A DNA stretch of 64,000 nt from Ilumatobacter fluminis (GTDB lineage Bacteria > Actinomycetota > Acidimicrobiia > Acidimicrobiales > Ilumatobacteraceae), in the NCBI RefSeq assembly GCF_004364865.1, contig NZ_SOAU01000001.1:4620001-4684000 (forward strand), written 5' to 3'. Shown one piece after another: positions 42,554 through 51,598 of the stretch. A program made the position numbers and the translations under genes. A model generated the notes under the pieces. It saw nothing but the letters and a program-made list of their open reading frames with translations. It did no database searches and was not told where the DNA came from. The number at the start of each line of letters is the position of its first letter. Position 1 is the stretch's first letter.

Positions 42554-43270
42554 GTGAATCAATCTGCGGTGCGGACCACCAGGCCCGTGGCACGCACATG
42601 GCGGATGCGTGCGTGGCCGAGCGACGCATCCGTCGCGCACCTGATCTTCACCGACCATCAGCACCTCCCGTCGCGCGACGAACTCGACGACGCAATCGCC
42701 CACGCGATCCGCAAGGGCGCCCGCGCGATTCGGACCTCGGCGATGTTCCCGGGCGCGGCCGACGTCGTGCTCGCCGACGGCTTCGATGTGATCGACCGCC
42801 TGGCACTGCTCGCGTTCGATCTCGACACCGAACTCCCCGAGCTGCGCGGCGAGGTGCAGCTCGGTCGGCTCCGACCGTGGCACCTCACCCCGTGCAGCCA
42901 GATCGATCGTGAGTCGTTCGGATTGCTGTGGGGCAACTCGGCGACGAGCCTGCGCGACATTCGCCACGCCACGCCCAGTTCGTCGTCGCGCGTTGCCCGA
43001 TCCAATGACGGGATCATCGGATTCGCGATCTCCGGGGCCGCCGGCGACCACGGCTACCTGCAGCGACTCGCCGTCCGGCCCGATGCCCGCCGACGTGGCG
43101 CCGGACACGATCTGGTCGTCGACGCCTTGCGCTGGATGCAGCGCCGGAGCGCCGATCAGGCGCTCGTCAACACCGGCGTCACCAACGATGCCGCGCTGAG
43201 CCTGTACCGGTCGCTCGGCTTCGTCGACCTGACCGACGAACTCGTGATCGCCGAGCGTCGGCTCACCTGA
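42554..43270 (+). CDS. GNAT-family N-acetyltransferase, two-domain
   Basis: A 238-residue protein. The C-terminal half is a complete GNAT domain with motif A QRLAVRPDARRRGAGHDLVVD near residue 165 and a final ALSLYRSLGFVDLTDEL. The N-terminal half (about 1-110) looks like a divergent GNAT repeat. The start is GTG at 42554. It is divergent from the CCA gene and four bases ahead of the large secreted protein. In mycobacteria a NUDIX gene sits here, so the position has been replaced. Confidence 0.85.
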   Translation: MNQSAVRTTRPVARTWRMRAWPSDASVAHLIFTDHQHLPSRDELDDAIAHAIRKGARAIRTSAMFPGAADVVLADGFDVIDRLALLAFDLDTELPELRGEVQLGRLRPWHLTPCSQIDRESFGLLWGNSATSLRDIRHATPSSSSRVARSNDGIIGFAISGAAGDHGYLQRLAVRPDARRRGAGHDLVVDALRWMQRRSADQALVNTGVTNDAALSLYRSLGFVDLTDELVIAERRLT

Positions 43271-43273
43271 CCC

Positions 43274-45727
43274 GTGGCGCGTCTCCGCAGCATCGCGTCG
43301 ATCACGGCGGCCTTCGTCGTCGCGCTGGTCACGGTCGCAGTGGTCACCGTGGCCGGTACCGCATCGTCGGCGCGGCCCGCCCAATCGTCCGACACGTCCG
43401 ACACGGCTGACACGTCCGACGGCATGTCGCTGCTCGACGAGACCTACACCGTCGACCCGGGCGGCACCGTGCGCCTCTCGTTGCTCGTGACCGGCGACGT
43501 CCCCGAGATCACCACCACGAACACGACCACCACGACGACCACCACCACGACGACGACGACCACCACCACGACGACGGTCCCCACCACCGTGCCCGGGCAG
43601 GTGGAGCCGCCGCCCGCACCCGAGCCGACGACACCGGCGGCGACGGTGCCGACCACCGAACCGGCCCCGACCCCGACGGTGCCGGCCGGTCCCGAGATGG
43701 TCGTCCAGGTCCGCGCCCACGCCTCCGTCGAGTCACGCGCCGAGGTCGACGCGGTCGACGACGGCGACCCGGGTCCCATCATCGACATCGTCCAGTTCGA
43801 TCTCGACGACGTCGCCCGGGTCGACGAGGCGACCGGCGACCGCATCGTCGACCTCCAGATCGAACTCACCGAGACCGGGACCGACTTCGATCGGCTCGAC
43901 CTCACCGAGGCCGGGGTGTACCCACTCACGGTCCAGATCCGGCGCGACGGCCGCATCGCCGCCGACCACACGACCTTCATCGAGGTGCTCGACACCTCAC
44001 GGTTCGGTCGCGGACCACTCACCTATGCCGTGTTCGCCGCGATCGACGACTTCGGACCGACACCGACCGAGGCACAACTCGACGACGCACGCACCCAGCT
44101 CGAACGCGTCGCCGAGCTGGTCGACGCCGTCGACGGGCCCGTCACCCTCTCCCTGCCACCGACCGTCGTCACCGAGTTCGTCGCGACCGAGCCCGCAGCG
44201 ATCGAACGGCTGCAGGCGGCGCTCGGGCCCGGCGACCTGCTGCTGGCGTTGCCCGACGTCGAGCTCGACCCGTCGTCCGCCGCCTCGGTCGACCTCGTCG
44301 GCACGTTCACCGACCGGGTCGTCGTCGGCGAGGAACTCCTCACCCGGACGTTCCCCGGCGTGCCGATCGCCCGGTCGGCGTGGCCGGTCACCACCGACAT
44401 CACCCCCGACGGCGCAGCGACGTTGCGCGACCTCGGCATCCCGCTCCTCGTCGTGTCCCAGGAGCGGTACCTCGAGTTCGACGACAACATCGGCGCGTTC
44501 GTCGACACGACGCTGCTGTCGGGCGCCGAACTCCCCGACCGGTCCCTGATGCGGATGATCATCGTCGATGCGATCGACGAGCGTCTCGCCGGCGACGTCG
44601 ACGACCGCTTCAATGCCACCGAGCGCGCCGTCCGGGTCGTGGCCGGCACCGGCGCCGTCCGCTACGGGCTCGAGCCCGATCTACGCGGCATGGTGCTCAC
44701 GGCCCCCGACCTGTCGGCCCCCGACGGTGCGACACTCGCCGAGGTCGAACGCTTCGTCGGCTCCCATCCCGAACTCGGTTTCGACGCGATCTCGCGGCTG
44801 TCCCAGATCAACACGTTCTTCGTCGACCACGAACCCCACACGGTGCAGCTCGACGCCGAACCACCCGTCGAACTCGAGCCCCGTGTCGACCGTGCCGGCG
44901 CCTCGCGGCTCCTCGCCGACGACACGACCTCGATGCTGCCGACCGACGACGAGCGTCCGACCGAATGGGAGACGTCGCTACAGCTGGCGATGTCGACCGG
45001 GCTGACATCGGTCGAAGCCGACTCGATCATCACGGCGGTCGACGACGACATCGCATCGGTCCGCGCCGCGATCCTGCCTCCCGAGGCGTACCAGTTCACG
45101 ATCGCCGGTCGCCAGGCCGACGTGCCGGTCCGGATCGAGAACACCGGGTCGACACCGATGACCGTCGTCGTGCGGCTCACCTCCGACAAGTTGTCGGTGC
45201 CCGGCGGCGACGTGACCGCCGTGCTGGCCCCTGGCGACGTCACCGACGTGGTGGTCCCGGTCGAGACGCGATCGAACGGCCTGTTCCCGGTCATGGTCGA
45301 GGTGCGCACCCCGGTCGGCAACCTGCTCACCGAACCGGTCGAGATGACCGCCCGGGTCACCAGCCTGAGCGGCCTCGGTCGGGTCGTCACCGTCGGCGCG
45401 CTCCTGGTGCTGCTGAGCTGGTGGTACAGCTACTTCCGTCGGCGCCGCGCCGAGACGATGGCCGCAGCGTCGAGCCGTCACCCGTCGAACGGCGACGCGG
45501 GAGTCCACGCCGGCGACGAGCACGGCGACCAGCACGACGGCGAGTCGACGGGAGCGACCGACACGACCGGAGCAGACGAGCGGGCCCCGGCGTGGCCGGG
45601 CCGCCTCGGGGCCAACGGTTCACACCGCGCCGGCACCGGCACCGGCAGCCGAACCGATACCACGACCGACACCCCGACCGGCAGCAACGACGGCGTCCCC
45701 GAGACAGCACCGGCCGAACCGGAGTAA
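43274..45727 (+). CDS. Large secreted/membrane protein at the Rv3909 (DUF6049) position
   Basis: An 817-residue envelope protein. A signal peptide (about residues 1-35) is followed by a short segment and a 20-residue poly-Thr run (about 79-98) with a Pro-rich stalk. The mature domain is large and beta-rich (about 140-710), ending in an IENTGSTPMTVVVRLTSDK Ig-like part. One membrane span (LVLLSWWYSYF) at about 712-730 is followed by a cytoplasmic basic patch and a disordered tail. Position, size and topology match the secreted protein that precedes MurJ in actinobacteria; sequence alone would not name it. It starts GTG at 43274, four bases past the GNAT gene. Confidence 0.75.
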   Translation: MARLRSIASITAAFVVALVTVAVVTVAGTASSARPAQSSDTSDTADTSDGMSLLDETYTVDPGGTVRLSLLVTGDVPEITTTNTTTTTTTTTTTTTTTTTTVPTTVPGQVEPPPAPEPTTPAATVPTTEPAPTPTVPAGPEMVVQVRAHASVESRAEVDAVDDGDPGPIIDIVQFDLDDVARVDEATGDRIVDLQIELTETGTDFDRLDLTEAGVYPLTVQIRRDGRIAADHTTFIEVLDTSRFGRGPLTYAVFAAIDDFGPTPTEAQLDDARTQLERVAELVDAVDGPVTLSLPPTVVTEFVATEPAAIERLQAALGPGDLLLALPDVELDPSSAASVDLVGTFTDRVVVGEELLTRTFPGVPIARSAWPVTTDITPDGAATLRDLGIPLLVVSQERYLEFDDNIGAFVDTTLLSGAELPDRSLMRMIIVDAIDERLAGDVDDRFNATERAVRVVAGTGAVRYGLEPDLRGMVLTAPDLSAPDGATLAEVERFVGSHPELGFDAISRLSQINTFFVDHEPHTVQLDAEPPVELEPRVDRAGASRLLADDTTSMLPTDDERPTEWETSLQLAMSTGLTSVEADSIITAVDDDIASVRAAILPPEAYQFTIAGRQADVPVRIENTGSTPMTVVVRLTSDKLSVPGGDVTAVLAPGDVTDVVVPVETRSNGLFPVMVEVRTPVGNLLTEPVEMTARVTSLSGLGRVVTVGALLVLLSWWYSYFRRRRAETMAAASSRHPSNGDAGVHAGDEHGDQHDGESTGATDTTGADERAPAWPGRLGANGSHRAGTGTGSRTDTTTDTPTGSNDGVPETAPAEPE

Positions 45728-45739
45728 GATCCGGACCCC

Positions 45740-46573
45740 GTGAGTGTCCGTATCGTCACCGATTCGTCCTGCGACCTGCCCGAGTCCGTCGTCACCGACC
45801 TCGGCGTGCGCGTCGTCCCGCTCTCGATCCGCTTCGGCGACGACGAGTTCATCGATCGCGAGGAGCTGTCCACCGAACAGTTCTGGCAGAAGTGCGCAGC
45901 GCAGGACGCCCTTCCCGAGACCGCGGCGCCCGCGCCCGGCCAGTTCGAGAAGGTCTACCGCGAGCTCGCCGACGACGGCGCCACCGGCATCGTCGTCATC
46001 AGCCTGTCGGGCAAGCTGTCCGCGACCATGCAGAGCGCCGAGCTCGCCGCCCGCTCGGTGTCGGAGACGATCGACGTCCGCGTCGTCGACAGCCGCAGCG
46101 TCACGCTCGGTGTCGGCACCATGGTCATCGCCGCTGCACGCGCCGCCGGCGAGGGTGCCTCGCTCGACGAGGTCGAGAACATGTCGACCGACCGCGCCAA
46201 CCGCACGCACGTGTTCGGCGCCCTCGACACCCTCGAGAACCTCAAGAAGGGCGGCCGCATCGGTGGCGCCAAGGCACTGCTCGCGACGGCCCTCGCCATC
46301 AAGCCGATCGTCGAGGTCGTCGACGGTGAGGTCGCCCAGGCCGGCAAGCAGCGCACGCGCAGCAAGGCGCTGAAGTTCCTCGTCGACAAGGTGAAGTCGT
46401 ACGGCGACGACGTCAACGACCTCGCGGTGCTCCACGCCGATTGCGACGACGTCGACGAGTTCGTCGCCATGCTCCAGCCCCTGTACGACGGCGAGATCGT
46501 GATCGGCGACATCGGCCCCGTCATCGGTACCCACACCGGCCAGGGCACGATCGGCGTCGCCTTCAGCTCCTGA
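45740..46573 (+). CDS. DegV/FakB-family fatty-acid-binding protein, second copy
   Basis: A 277-residue DegV protein. It opens SVRIVTDSSCDLPESVV and has the ETAAPAPGQFEKVY loop near residue 60, SLSGKLSATMQSAE near 90, a LENLKKGGRIGGAK segment near 170 and the closing GPVIGTHTGQGTIGVAF. It lies between the large secreted protein and the Ser/Thr kinase, where mycobacteria have murJ. It starts GTG 12 bases after the upstream stop. FakB-type proteins feed exogenous fatty acid to lipid synthesis; its link to envelope growth here is inference. Compare plsY-degV at 7525-9090. Confidence 0.92.
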   Translation: MSVRIVTDSSCDLPESVVTDLGVRVVPLSIRFGDDEFIDREELSTEQFWQKCAAQDALPETAAPAPGQFEKVYRELADDGATGIVVISLSGKLSATMQSAELAARSVSETIDVRVVDSRSVTLGVGTMVIAAARAAGEGASLDEVENMSTDRANRTHVFGALDTLENLKKGGRIGGAKALLATALAIKPIVEVVDGEVAQAGKQRTRSKALKFLVDKVKSYGDDVNDLAVLHADCDDVDEFVAMLQPLYDGEIVIGDIGPVIGTHTGQGTIGVAFSS

Positions 46574-46590
46574 ACGCCGGTTGATGTCTC

Positions 46591-46611
46591 GGATGATGTC
46601 AGACATCATCC
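46591..46611. repeat. 21-base palindrome between degV and the kinase gene
   Basis: GGATGATGTC-A-GACATCATCC is symmetric about base 46601, with partly matching flanks (ATGTC at left, CGACAT at right). It resembles a minimal form of the GGATGAGGTCAGAC arms at 26653-26735. It lies 17 bases after the degV stop codon, so it may end that transcript or act as a binding site ahead of the kinase. Confidence 0.65.
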
Positions 46612-46660
46612 GACATTGCCCTGATACCGCAGGACTCGCCCACTAGCGTGGCGGACGATC

Positions 46661-48412
46661 ATGGCGTCGTCGGCAGCACCTCCTCCTCGCGCACCGGTAG
46701 GTGAACTGCTCGCGGGCCGGTATCGGCTCGAGCGTCGCATCGGCCAGGGCGGCATGGCCGAGGTGTGGGTCGCCACCGACACCGACCTCGATCGCCGCGT
46801 CGCGGTCAAGTGGTTGAAGACCAACCTGGCGAGCGATCCGATCGTCGCCGAACGGTTCCGTCGCGAAGCGATCGCCGTCGCACGACTCAACCACCCGAAC
46901 ATCGTCGGCGTGCACGACGTCGTCGCCCACGAGGGTCGCCAGGCCGTCGTCATGCAACTGGTCGACGGCAAGAGCCTCCGCCAACTGCTCGACAGCCAGA
47001 AGCGGCTCGGGCCCGAACTCACGATCCACATCGGCGCCGCGATCGCCGGTGCACTCGACGAGGCGCATCGCAACGGGTTCGTCCACCGCGACGTCAAGCC
47101 CGGCAACATCCTCGTCACCTCCGACGGTCGCGTGCTGCTCACCGACTTCGGCATCGCCAAGGGGTTGCAGCCGGGCGACGAAGACCTCACCAGCGACAAC
47201 GTGATGATGGGTACGGCCAAGTACCTGTCGCCCGAGCAGGTGCGAGGCCGCCGACTCGACGGTCGCGCCGACCTCTACTCGCTGGCGCTCGTGCTCTACG
47301 AATGCCTCGCCGGGCGCGTCCCGTTCCTGGGCGAGACCGACGCCGACACGGCCCTGGCCCGCCTGCAGCGCGACCCCACCGATCTCGGGCACCTGCGGCC
47401 CACCCTGCCGATCGGCCTCGTCAACCTGATCCACAAGACGCTGGCCCGCAACCCGGCCCACCGGCCCCAGACCGGCAGCGACCTGCGAGCGGCCCTGCTC
47501 GCGGTCGACACCTCTCCCCCACCGATCGACGGCACCCCGGCCGAACCTCCGCCGCGGATCGCCAACCCGCCGACGCGTGCCCTCGGCGCCGGTCCCGGCG
47601 TGCCGGGCGACCCGCACATCAGCGGTGCCGTTCCCGTCACGCGCACCGACGACCGCACCCCGGCCACTGCTCCCGCACCCGAGACCGAGCAGCGCGACCC
47701 GACACCCGCCGGCCCGGTGCCGGTCGGGACGCCGGCCCGACAGGACGCCCAGCGGTGGACGCCGTCACTCGTGGTCGTCGGCGGTCTCGTGGTGATCGCG
47801 CTCGTCGTCGCCGGTGCGCTGTTCGTCGGGCTCAACCAGGGCGACTCGGCCGACGACCTCACGATCGAGACGATCGTGCCCGCCGACGAACCCGACGCGG
47901 TCGCCGACGAGCAGATCGACGACGCCACCGACGAGGCAGGCGACGTCGCTGCCGGCCCGGTGTCGATCGTCGACGTCCTGGCCTGGGACCCCGACGGCAC
48001 CAACGGCACCGAGAACAACGGCCAGGCGTCACTCGCGCTGGCCGACGGCAGCACCTCGACCGCCTGGCCGACCGAGTGCTACAGCGACAAGTACCTGGGC
48101 GGCAAGCGGGGTGTGGGCCTGATCCTCAGCCTGTCCGCACCCTCGGCCGGTCGACTCAGCGTCGACGCCCTCAACGGCCCGTACCAGCTCGAGGTCTACG
48201 CCAGCACCGACGAGGCGGCACCCGCCGATCTCGACGGCTGGACGCGGATCGGCGACAACAACTTCGGGGACGACCCGGCGACGGTGACCACCGACGTCGA
48301 CGTGGCCGCCACGCACCTCCTGCTCTGGCTCACCGAGCTCGGGCCCGACGATGCGTGCAGCAATGCCAACCCCTATCGGGGTCGGCTCGGAGAAGTCAGC
48401 TACCAGCCGTGA
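46661..48412 (+). CDS. Transmembrane Ser/Thr kinase with discoidin-like ectodomain, at the MurJ position
   Basis: A 583-residue receptor-type kinase. The kinase domain (about 20-290) has a glycine loop GQGGMAEVW, Lys 50 in VAVK, HRDVKP near 142 and DFG near 161, so it should be catalytically active. A Pro-rich linker leads to a membrane span (about 366-391). The ectodomain (about 430-583) resembles the extracellular beta-sandwich at the C-terminus of mycobacterial Rv3910, whose intracellular domain is a pseudokinase fused to MurJ. Here the flippase part is absent and the kinase appears live. It is translationally coupled (GTGA) to the downstream sigma-factor gene. Confidence 0.9.
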   Translation: MASSAAPPPRAPVGELLAGRYRLERRIGQGGMAEVWVATDTDLDRRVAVKWLKTNLASDPIVAERFRREAIAVARLNHPNIVGVHDVVAHEGRQAVVMQLVDGKSLRQLLDSQKRLGPELTIHIGAAIAGALDEAHRNGFVHRDVKPGNILVTSDGRVLLTDFGIAKGLQPGDEDLTSDNVMMGTAKYLSPEQVRGRRLDGRADLYSLALVLYECLAGRVPFLGETDADTALARLQRDPTDLGHLRPTLPIGLVNLIHKTLARNPAHRPQTGSDLRAALLAVDTSPPPIDGTPAEPPPRIANPPTRALGAGPGVPGDPHISGAVPVTRTDDRTPATAPAPETEQRDPTPAGPVPVGTPARQDAQRWTPSLVVVGGLVVIALVVAGALFVGLNQGDSADDLTIETIVPADEPDAVADEQIDDATDEAGDVAAGPVSIVDVLAWDPDGTNGTENNGQASLALADGSTSTAWPTECYSDKYLGGKRGVGLILSLSAPSAGRLSVDALNGPYQLEVYASTDEAAPADLDGWTRIGDNNFGDDPATVTTDVDVAATHLLLWLTELGPDDACSNANPYRGRLGEVSYQP

Positions 48413-49044
48413 CCGCGTTCGAACGGTCGGACGACGAACTCGTCTCGGCCGCCCGCCAGGGTGACGCGGCCGCGATGGACGCCTTGCTCCGGCGTCACTA
48501 CGACCGGGTGCACGCGGTGTGCCGCCGCATCGCCGGGTCGACCCGCGACGCCGACGACGCGGCGCAGGAGGCGATGATCCGCATCGTCCGCAATCTCGAC
48601 AAGTTCGACGGCCGCTCCGCGTTCGGCACCTGGGCGTACCGGATCGCCACGAACACCTCGCTCGACGAACTCCGCAAGCGCAAGCGCCGACCGCAGCTGC
48701 ACAGCGTGCCCGACGACGACGAGCAGCACGGCATGCCCGAGCAGGCCGACGAGCTGTCGCACCGGGTCGTGGAGTCGGTCGCGGATCGCCTCGCGATCGA
48801 CGATGCCCTCGCCGAACTCCCCGACGACTTCCGCATCCCCGTGGTGATGCGCGACGTCGGCGACCTCGACTACGCCGAGATCGCGGACGAACTCGGCGTG
48901 CCGGTCGGTACCGTCAAGTCCCGCATCGCCAGAGGCCGGAAGATGCTCGTCGAACGACTCGGGAACCGGACACCCGACCCGGAACGTCCAACTCCTGAAC
49001 GTCGCGACGGGCCCCCTCCCCCACGACCACCTGACACGACATGA
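48409..49044 (+). CDS. ECF sigma factor (SigM-like)
   Basis: A 211-residue extracytoplasmic-function sigma factor. Region 2 spans about residues 10-90, with DADDAAQEAMIRIVRNL and GRSAFGTWAYRIATN, and region 4 about 130-185 has DFRIPVVMRDVGDLDYAEIADELGVPVGTVKSRIARGR. A Pro-rich tail follows. Its GTG overlaps the kinase stop (GTGA), and the downstream anti-sigma gene overlaps its own stop (ATGA). Position between the kinase and trxB matches mycobacterial sigM, so sigM is a reasonable but unproven name. Envelope stress is its likely input. Confidence 0.9.
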   Translation: MTAFERSDDELVSAARQGDAAAMDALLRRHYDRVHAVCRRIAGSTRDADDAAQEAMIRIVRNLDKFDGRSAFGTWAYRIATNTSLDELRKRKRRPQLHSVPDDDEQHGMPEQADELSHRVVESVADRLAIDDALAELPDDFRIPVVMRDVGDLDYAEIADELGVPVGTVKSRIARGRKMLVERLGNRTPDPERPTPERRDGPPPPRPPDTT

Positions 49045-50033
49045 TGCACGATCCCGACACGCTTGCGAGCGCCTATCTCGACGGTGAACTGACCGACGAC
49101 GAACGGCGAGCCGCAGAGGCCGACCCGGCAGTGATGGCCGAGGTCGAGCAGTTGCGCGCACTCCGGGCCGGCATCGCCGAGGTCGAACCGCCATCGGACG
49201 GCGCCCGTGAGGCGGCGATCGGCGCAGCCATGGCGGCCTTCCACGAGCAGTTCGCAGCAGCGCCGGAACCGGCCGTGCCGGCCGAACCCGACGCCGTCGT
49301 GGTGCCGCTGTGGCAGCGCTTCGCCAGCCCGCAGTGGCTCGGCACCGCAGCCGCGGCGCTCGTGCTGGTCGTCGGTGTCGGCGTGATCGTCACCCGCAGC
49401 GGGGGCGACGACGACAGCCTCGACACTGCCGGCGACGAGACGGCCGACATGGTGCTCGCCGACGAACCGGCCGACGACGCGCTCGATCTTCCCGACGCCG
49501 ATGCCGACCGGATGACCGAGTCGGAGATGGCCGACGAGGTGTTCGCCGCCGAGGCCGAGAGCGACGACATGGGCGCCGACGACATGGAGATGGCCGACGA
49601 ACCCGCGGAAGAGCCCGCCGAGGAACCGGCCGAGGAGTCGGCCGACGTCGCCGAGGGCGACGACATGGATTCGGGCGACGCCGAGATGGCCGACGAACCA
49701 GCGAGCGACGGCGAGGACGCCACCGGCGCAGCAGCAGGCCCGCCGGCGCTCGACGACCCCTCGCTCCATTTCGAGTTCGAGGTTCCCATCATGGGTCCGC
49801 TCCAGCTCCGCGCTGCCGGGTGGTACCTGCTCGCCGAGCGCGCCGAGGGCGCACTCGGCCCCACACCCGAGTACCGCTGCGAGTTCTACAACGTGCTCGG
49901 TGCCGCGCTGCTCGACGACGACGGCGAGATCCGAGAGGTCCTCATCGAGATCGACGAGATCGAGCGGGTCGTCCACGCCGTCGATCGCGACGAGTGCATC
50001 GTCGTGCTCAGCGTCGACCTCGACGAACGCTGA
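49041..50033 (+). CDS. Transmembrane anti-sigma factor with acidic ectodomain
   Basis: A 330-residue membrane protein. The N-terminal LASAYLDGELTDDERRAAE is an anti-sigma (zinc-less ZAS-like) domain of about 60 residues. A cytoplasmic linker leads to one membrane span (about 97-117). The exterior begins with a very acidic repeat-rich stretch (about 120-235, many EEPAEEPA and MADE units) and ends in a compact domain with two Cys (YRCEFYN, DECIVVL). Coupling to the sigma gene (ATGA) supports its assignment. What releases the sigma factor is not known. Confidence 0.85.
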   Translation: MMHDPDTLASAYLDGELTDDERRAAEADPAVMAEVEQLRALRAGIAEVEPPSDGAREAAIGAAMAAFHEQFAAAPEPAVPAEPDAVVVPLWQRFASPQWLGTAAAALVLVVGVGVIVTRSGGDDDSLDTAGDETADMVLADEPADDALDLPDADADRMTESEMADEVFAAEAESDDMGADDMEMADEPAEEPAEEPAEESADVAEGDDMDSGDAEMADEPASDGEDATGAAAGPPALDDPSLHFEFEVPIMGPLQLRAAGWYLLAERAEGALGPTPEYRCEFYNVLGAALLDDDGEIREVLIEIDEIERVVHAVDRDECIVVLSVDLDER

Positions 50034-50128
50034 CTCGCCGACGAACGCCATCGGACCCGACGAGCCCGATGCGGATCACCCGAACGGATCTGGCCGGGCC
50101 GGGTACCGGCGCGGCTAGTCTCGTCGTC

Positions 50129-50449
50129 ATGCCGGGCAATCCGCTGACCGACGACAACTGGGCCAACGAGGTCACCGACCAGATCACCGAGTTCGTCGGG
50201 ACGGTCCGTCAGAAGACCACCGACAACGCGATCGTCGTCGTTCGTGGTGTGGTGTTCGGCCTCCTGGCAGCCTTCATCGGGTTCGCCCTGCTGATCCTGT
50301 TCCTCATCTTCGCCACGCGTGGCCTGCAGTCGCTGTTCAACCTGTTCCTGTCGTGGGAACGAGCGGTGTACGTGAGCTACTTCGTGCTCGGGGGAATCTT
50401 GTCGATCGTCGGGTTGTTGCTCATGAAGAAGCGCACCAGCGCGTTCTGA
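50129..50449 (+). CDS. Small two-span membrane protein
   Basis: A 106-residue protein. An amphipathic start (TDDNWANEVTDQITEFVGTVRQK) leads to two membrane helices (about residues 35-60 and 78-98) and a Lys-rich tail MKKRTSAF. The pattern resembles the small holin-superfamily-like membrane proteins of actinobacteria, without clear homology. It lies between the anti-sigma gene and trxB, a slot that varies between genera. Confidence 0.75.
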   Translation: MPGNPLTDDNWANEVTDQITEFVGTVRQKTTDNAIVVVRGVVFGLLAAFIGFALLILFLIFATRGLQSLFNLFLSWERAVYVSYFVLGGILSIVGLLLMKKRTSAF

Positions 50450-50477
50450 ACGCCCCCAGCATCCACGGAGTCCAAGC

Positions 50478-51428
50478 ATGTCCGACGTTCGCAACGTCAT
50501 CATCGTCGGGTCCGGTCCCGCCGGCCTCACGGCCGCGATCTACACCGCCCGCGCCAACCTCGCCCCCCTCGTGATCGAGGGTGAGCCGTCGTCCACCTCC
50601 GACCAGCCGGGCGGCCAGCTCATGCTGACCACCGAGGTCGAGAACTTCCCCGGGTTCCCCGAGGGCATCATGGGCCCCGAGCTCATGATGAACTTCCGCA
50701 AGCAGGCCGAGCGCTTCGGTGCCGACTTCCTCACCGAGAAGGTCACCAAGGTCGATCTCAGCGAACGCCCCTTCAAGGTGTGGGTCCGCGACGACCTGTA
50801 CCAGGCCGATGCGATCATCGTGTCCACCGGCGCCCGCTCCCTCATGCTCGGCCTCGAGGCCGAGACGCGCCTGCTCGGACACGGCCTGTCCACCTGCGCC
50901 ACCTGCGACGGCTTCTTCTTCCGTGGCCAGAACATCGCCGTGGTCGGCGGTGGCGATTCGGCGATCGAAGAAGCCACGTTCCTCACGAAGTTCGCCGACA
51001 AGGTCACGATCATCCACCGTCGCGACGAGCTGCGCGCCAGCAAGATCATGCAGGAGCGAGCCTTCGCCAACCCGAAGATCGACTTCCTGTGGAACCACAC
51101 CGTCACCGACATCCACGGCGACGGCTCGGTCACCGGGGTGCAGGTCACCAACACGGTCGACGGCACGGTGAGCGATCTCGACGTCACCGGCGTGTTCGTG
51201 GCGATCGGCCACCGTCCCAACACCGACCTGTTCGCCGGCCAGCTGCAGCTCGAGGACAACGGCTACCTCACGACGATGCCCGATTCGAGCTACACCAACA
51301 TCGCGGGTGTCTTCGCCTGCGGCGACGTGCAGGATCACACCTACCGCCAGGCGATCACCGCCGCCGGTTCGGGTTGCATGGCGGCGATCGACGCCGAACG
51401 CTGGCTCGAAGCCCAGCACGACGCCTGA
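50478..51428 (+). CDS. trxB: Thioredoxin reductase
   Basis: A 316-residue FAD/NADPH enzyme that reduces thioredoxin. The FAD-binding GSGPAGLTAAIY is near residue 14, the redox pair CATC lies in STCATCDGFFF near 136, and the NADPH fold VVGGGDSAIEE is near 156. The C-terminal GVFACGDVQDHTYRQAITAAGSG binds the flavin again. Its partner trxA starts 170 bases downstream after a hairpin. Position next to the sigma factor matches mycobacteria, where SigM-type factors respond to envelope or redox stress. Confidence 0.97.
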   Translation: MSDVRNVIIVGSGPAGLTAAIYTARANLAPLVIEGEPSSTSDQPGGQLMLTTEVENFPGFPEGIMGPELMMNFRKQAERFGADFLTEKVTKVDLSERPFKVWVRDDLYQADAIIVSTGARSLMLGLEAETRLLGHGLSTCATCDGFFFRGQNIAVVGGGDSAIEEATFLTKFADKVTIIHRRDELRASKIMQERAFANPKIDFLWNHTVTDIHGDGSVTGVQVTNTVDGTVSDLDVTGVFVAIGHRPNTDLFAGQLQLEDNGYLTTMPDSSYTNIAGVFACGDVQDHTYRQAITAAGSGCMAAIDAERWLEAQHDA

Positions 51429-51502
51429 TCTCGGCGCTCGTTCCGACCCCCTCTCGACCCCGGCGCTGGCTCGAACAGCGCGTCAGCCGATCCCCGATCG
51501 CA

Positions 51503-51531
51503 CCATTCCCGATCACATCGGTCGGGAATGG
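51503..51531 (+). terminator. Hairpin between trxB and trxA
   Basis: A perfect 10-base stem CCATTCCCGA (51503-51512) with TCGGGAATGG (51522-51531) and a nine-base loop. It lies 68 bases upstream of trxA, so it may attenuate read-through from trxB or be part of the trxA control region. Confidence 0.55.
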
Positions 51532-51598
51532 ATCGGTCGGTCGTGGGGTTTCTCCTCACTACACTCGCTGTACCGGCGACCGATCCAAAGGACGTGAC

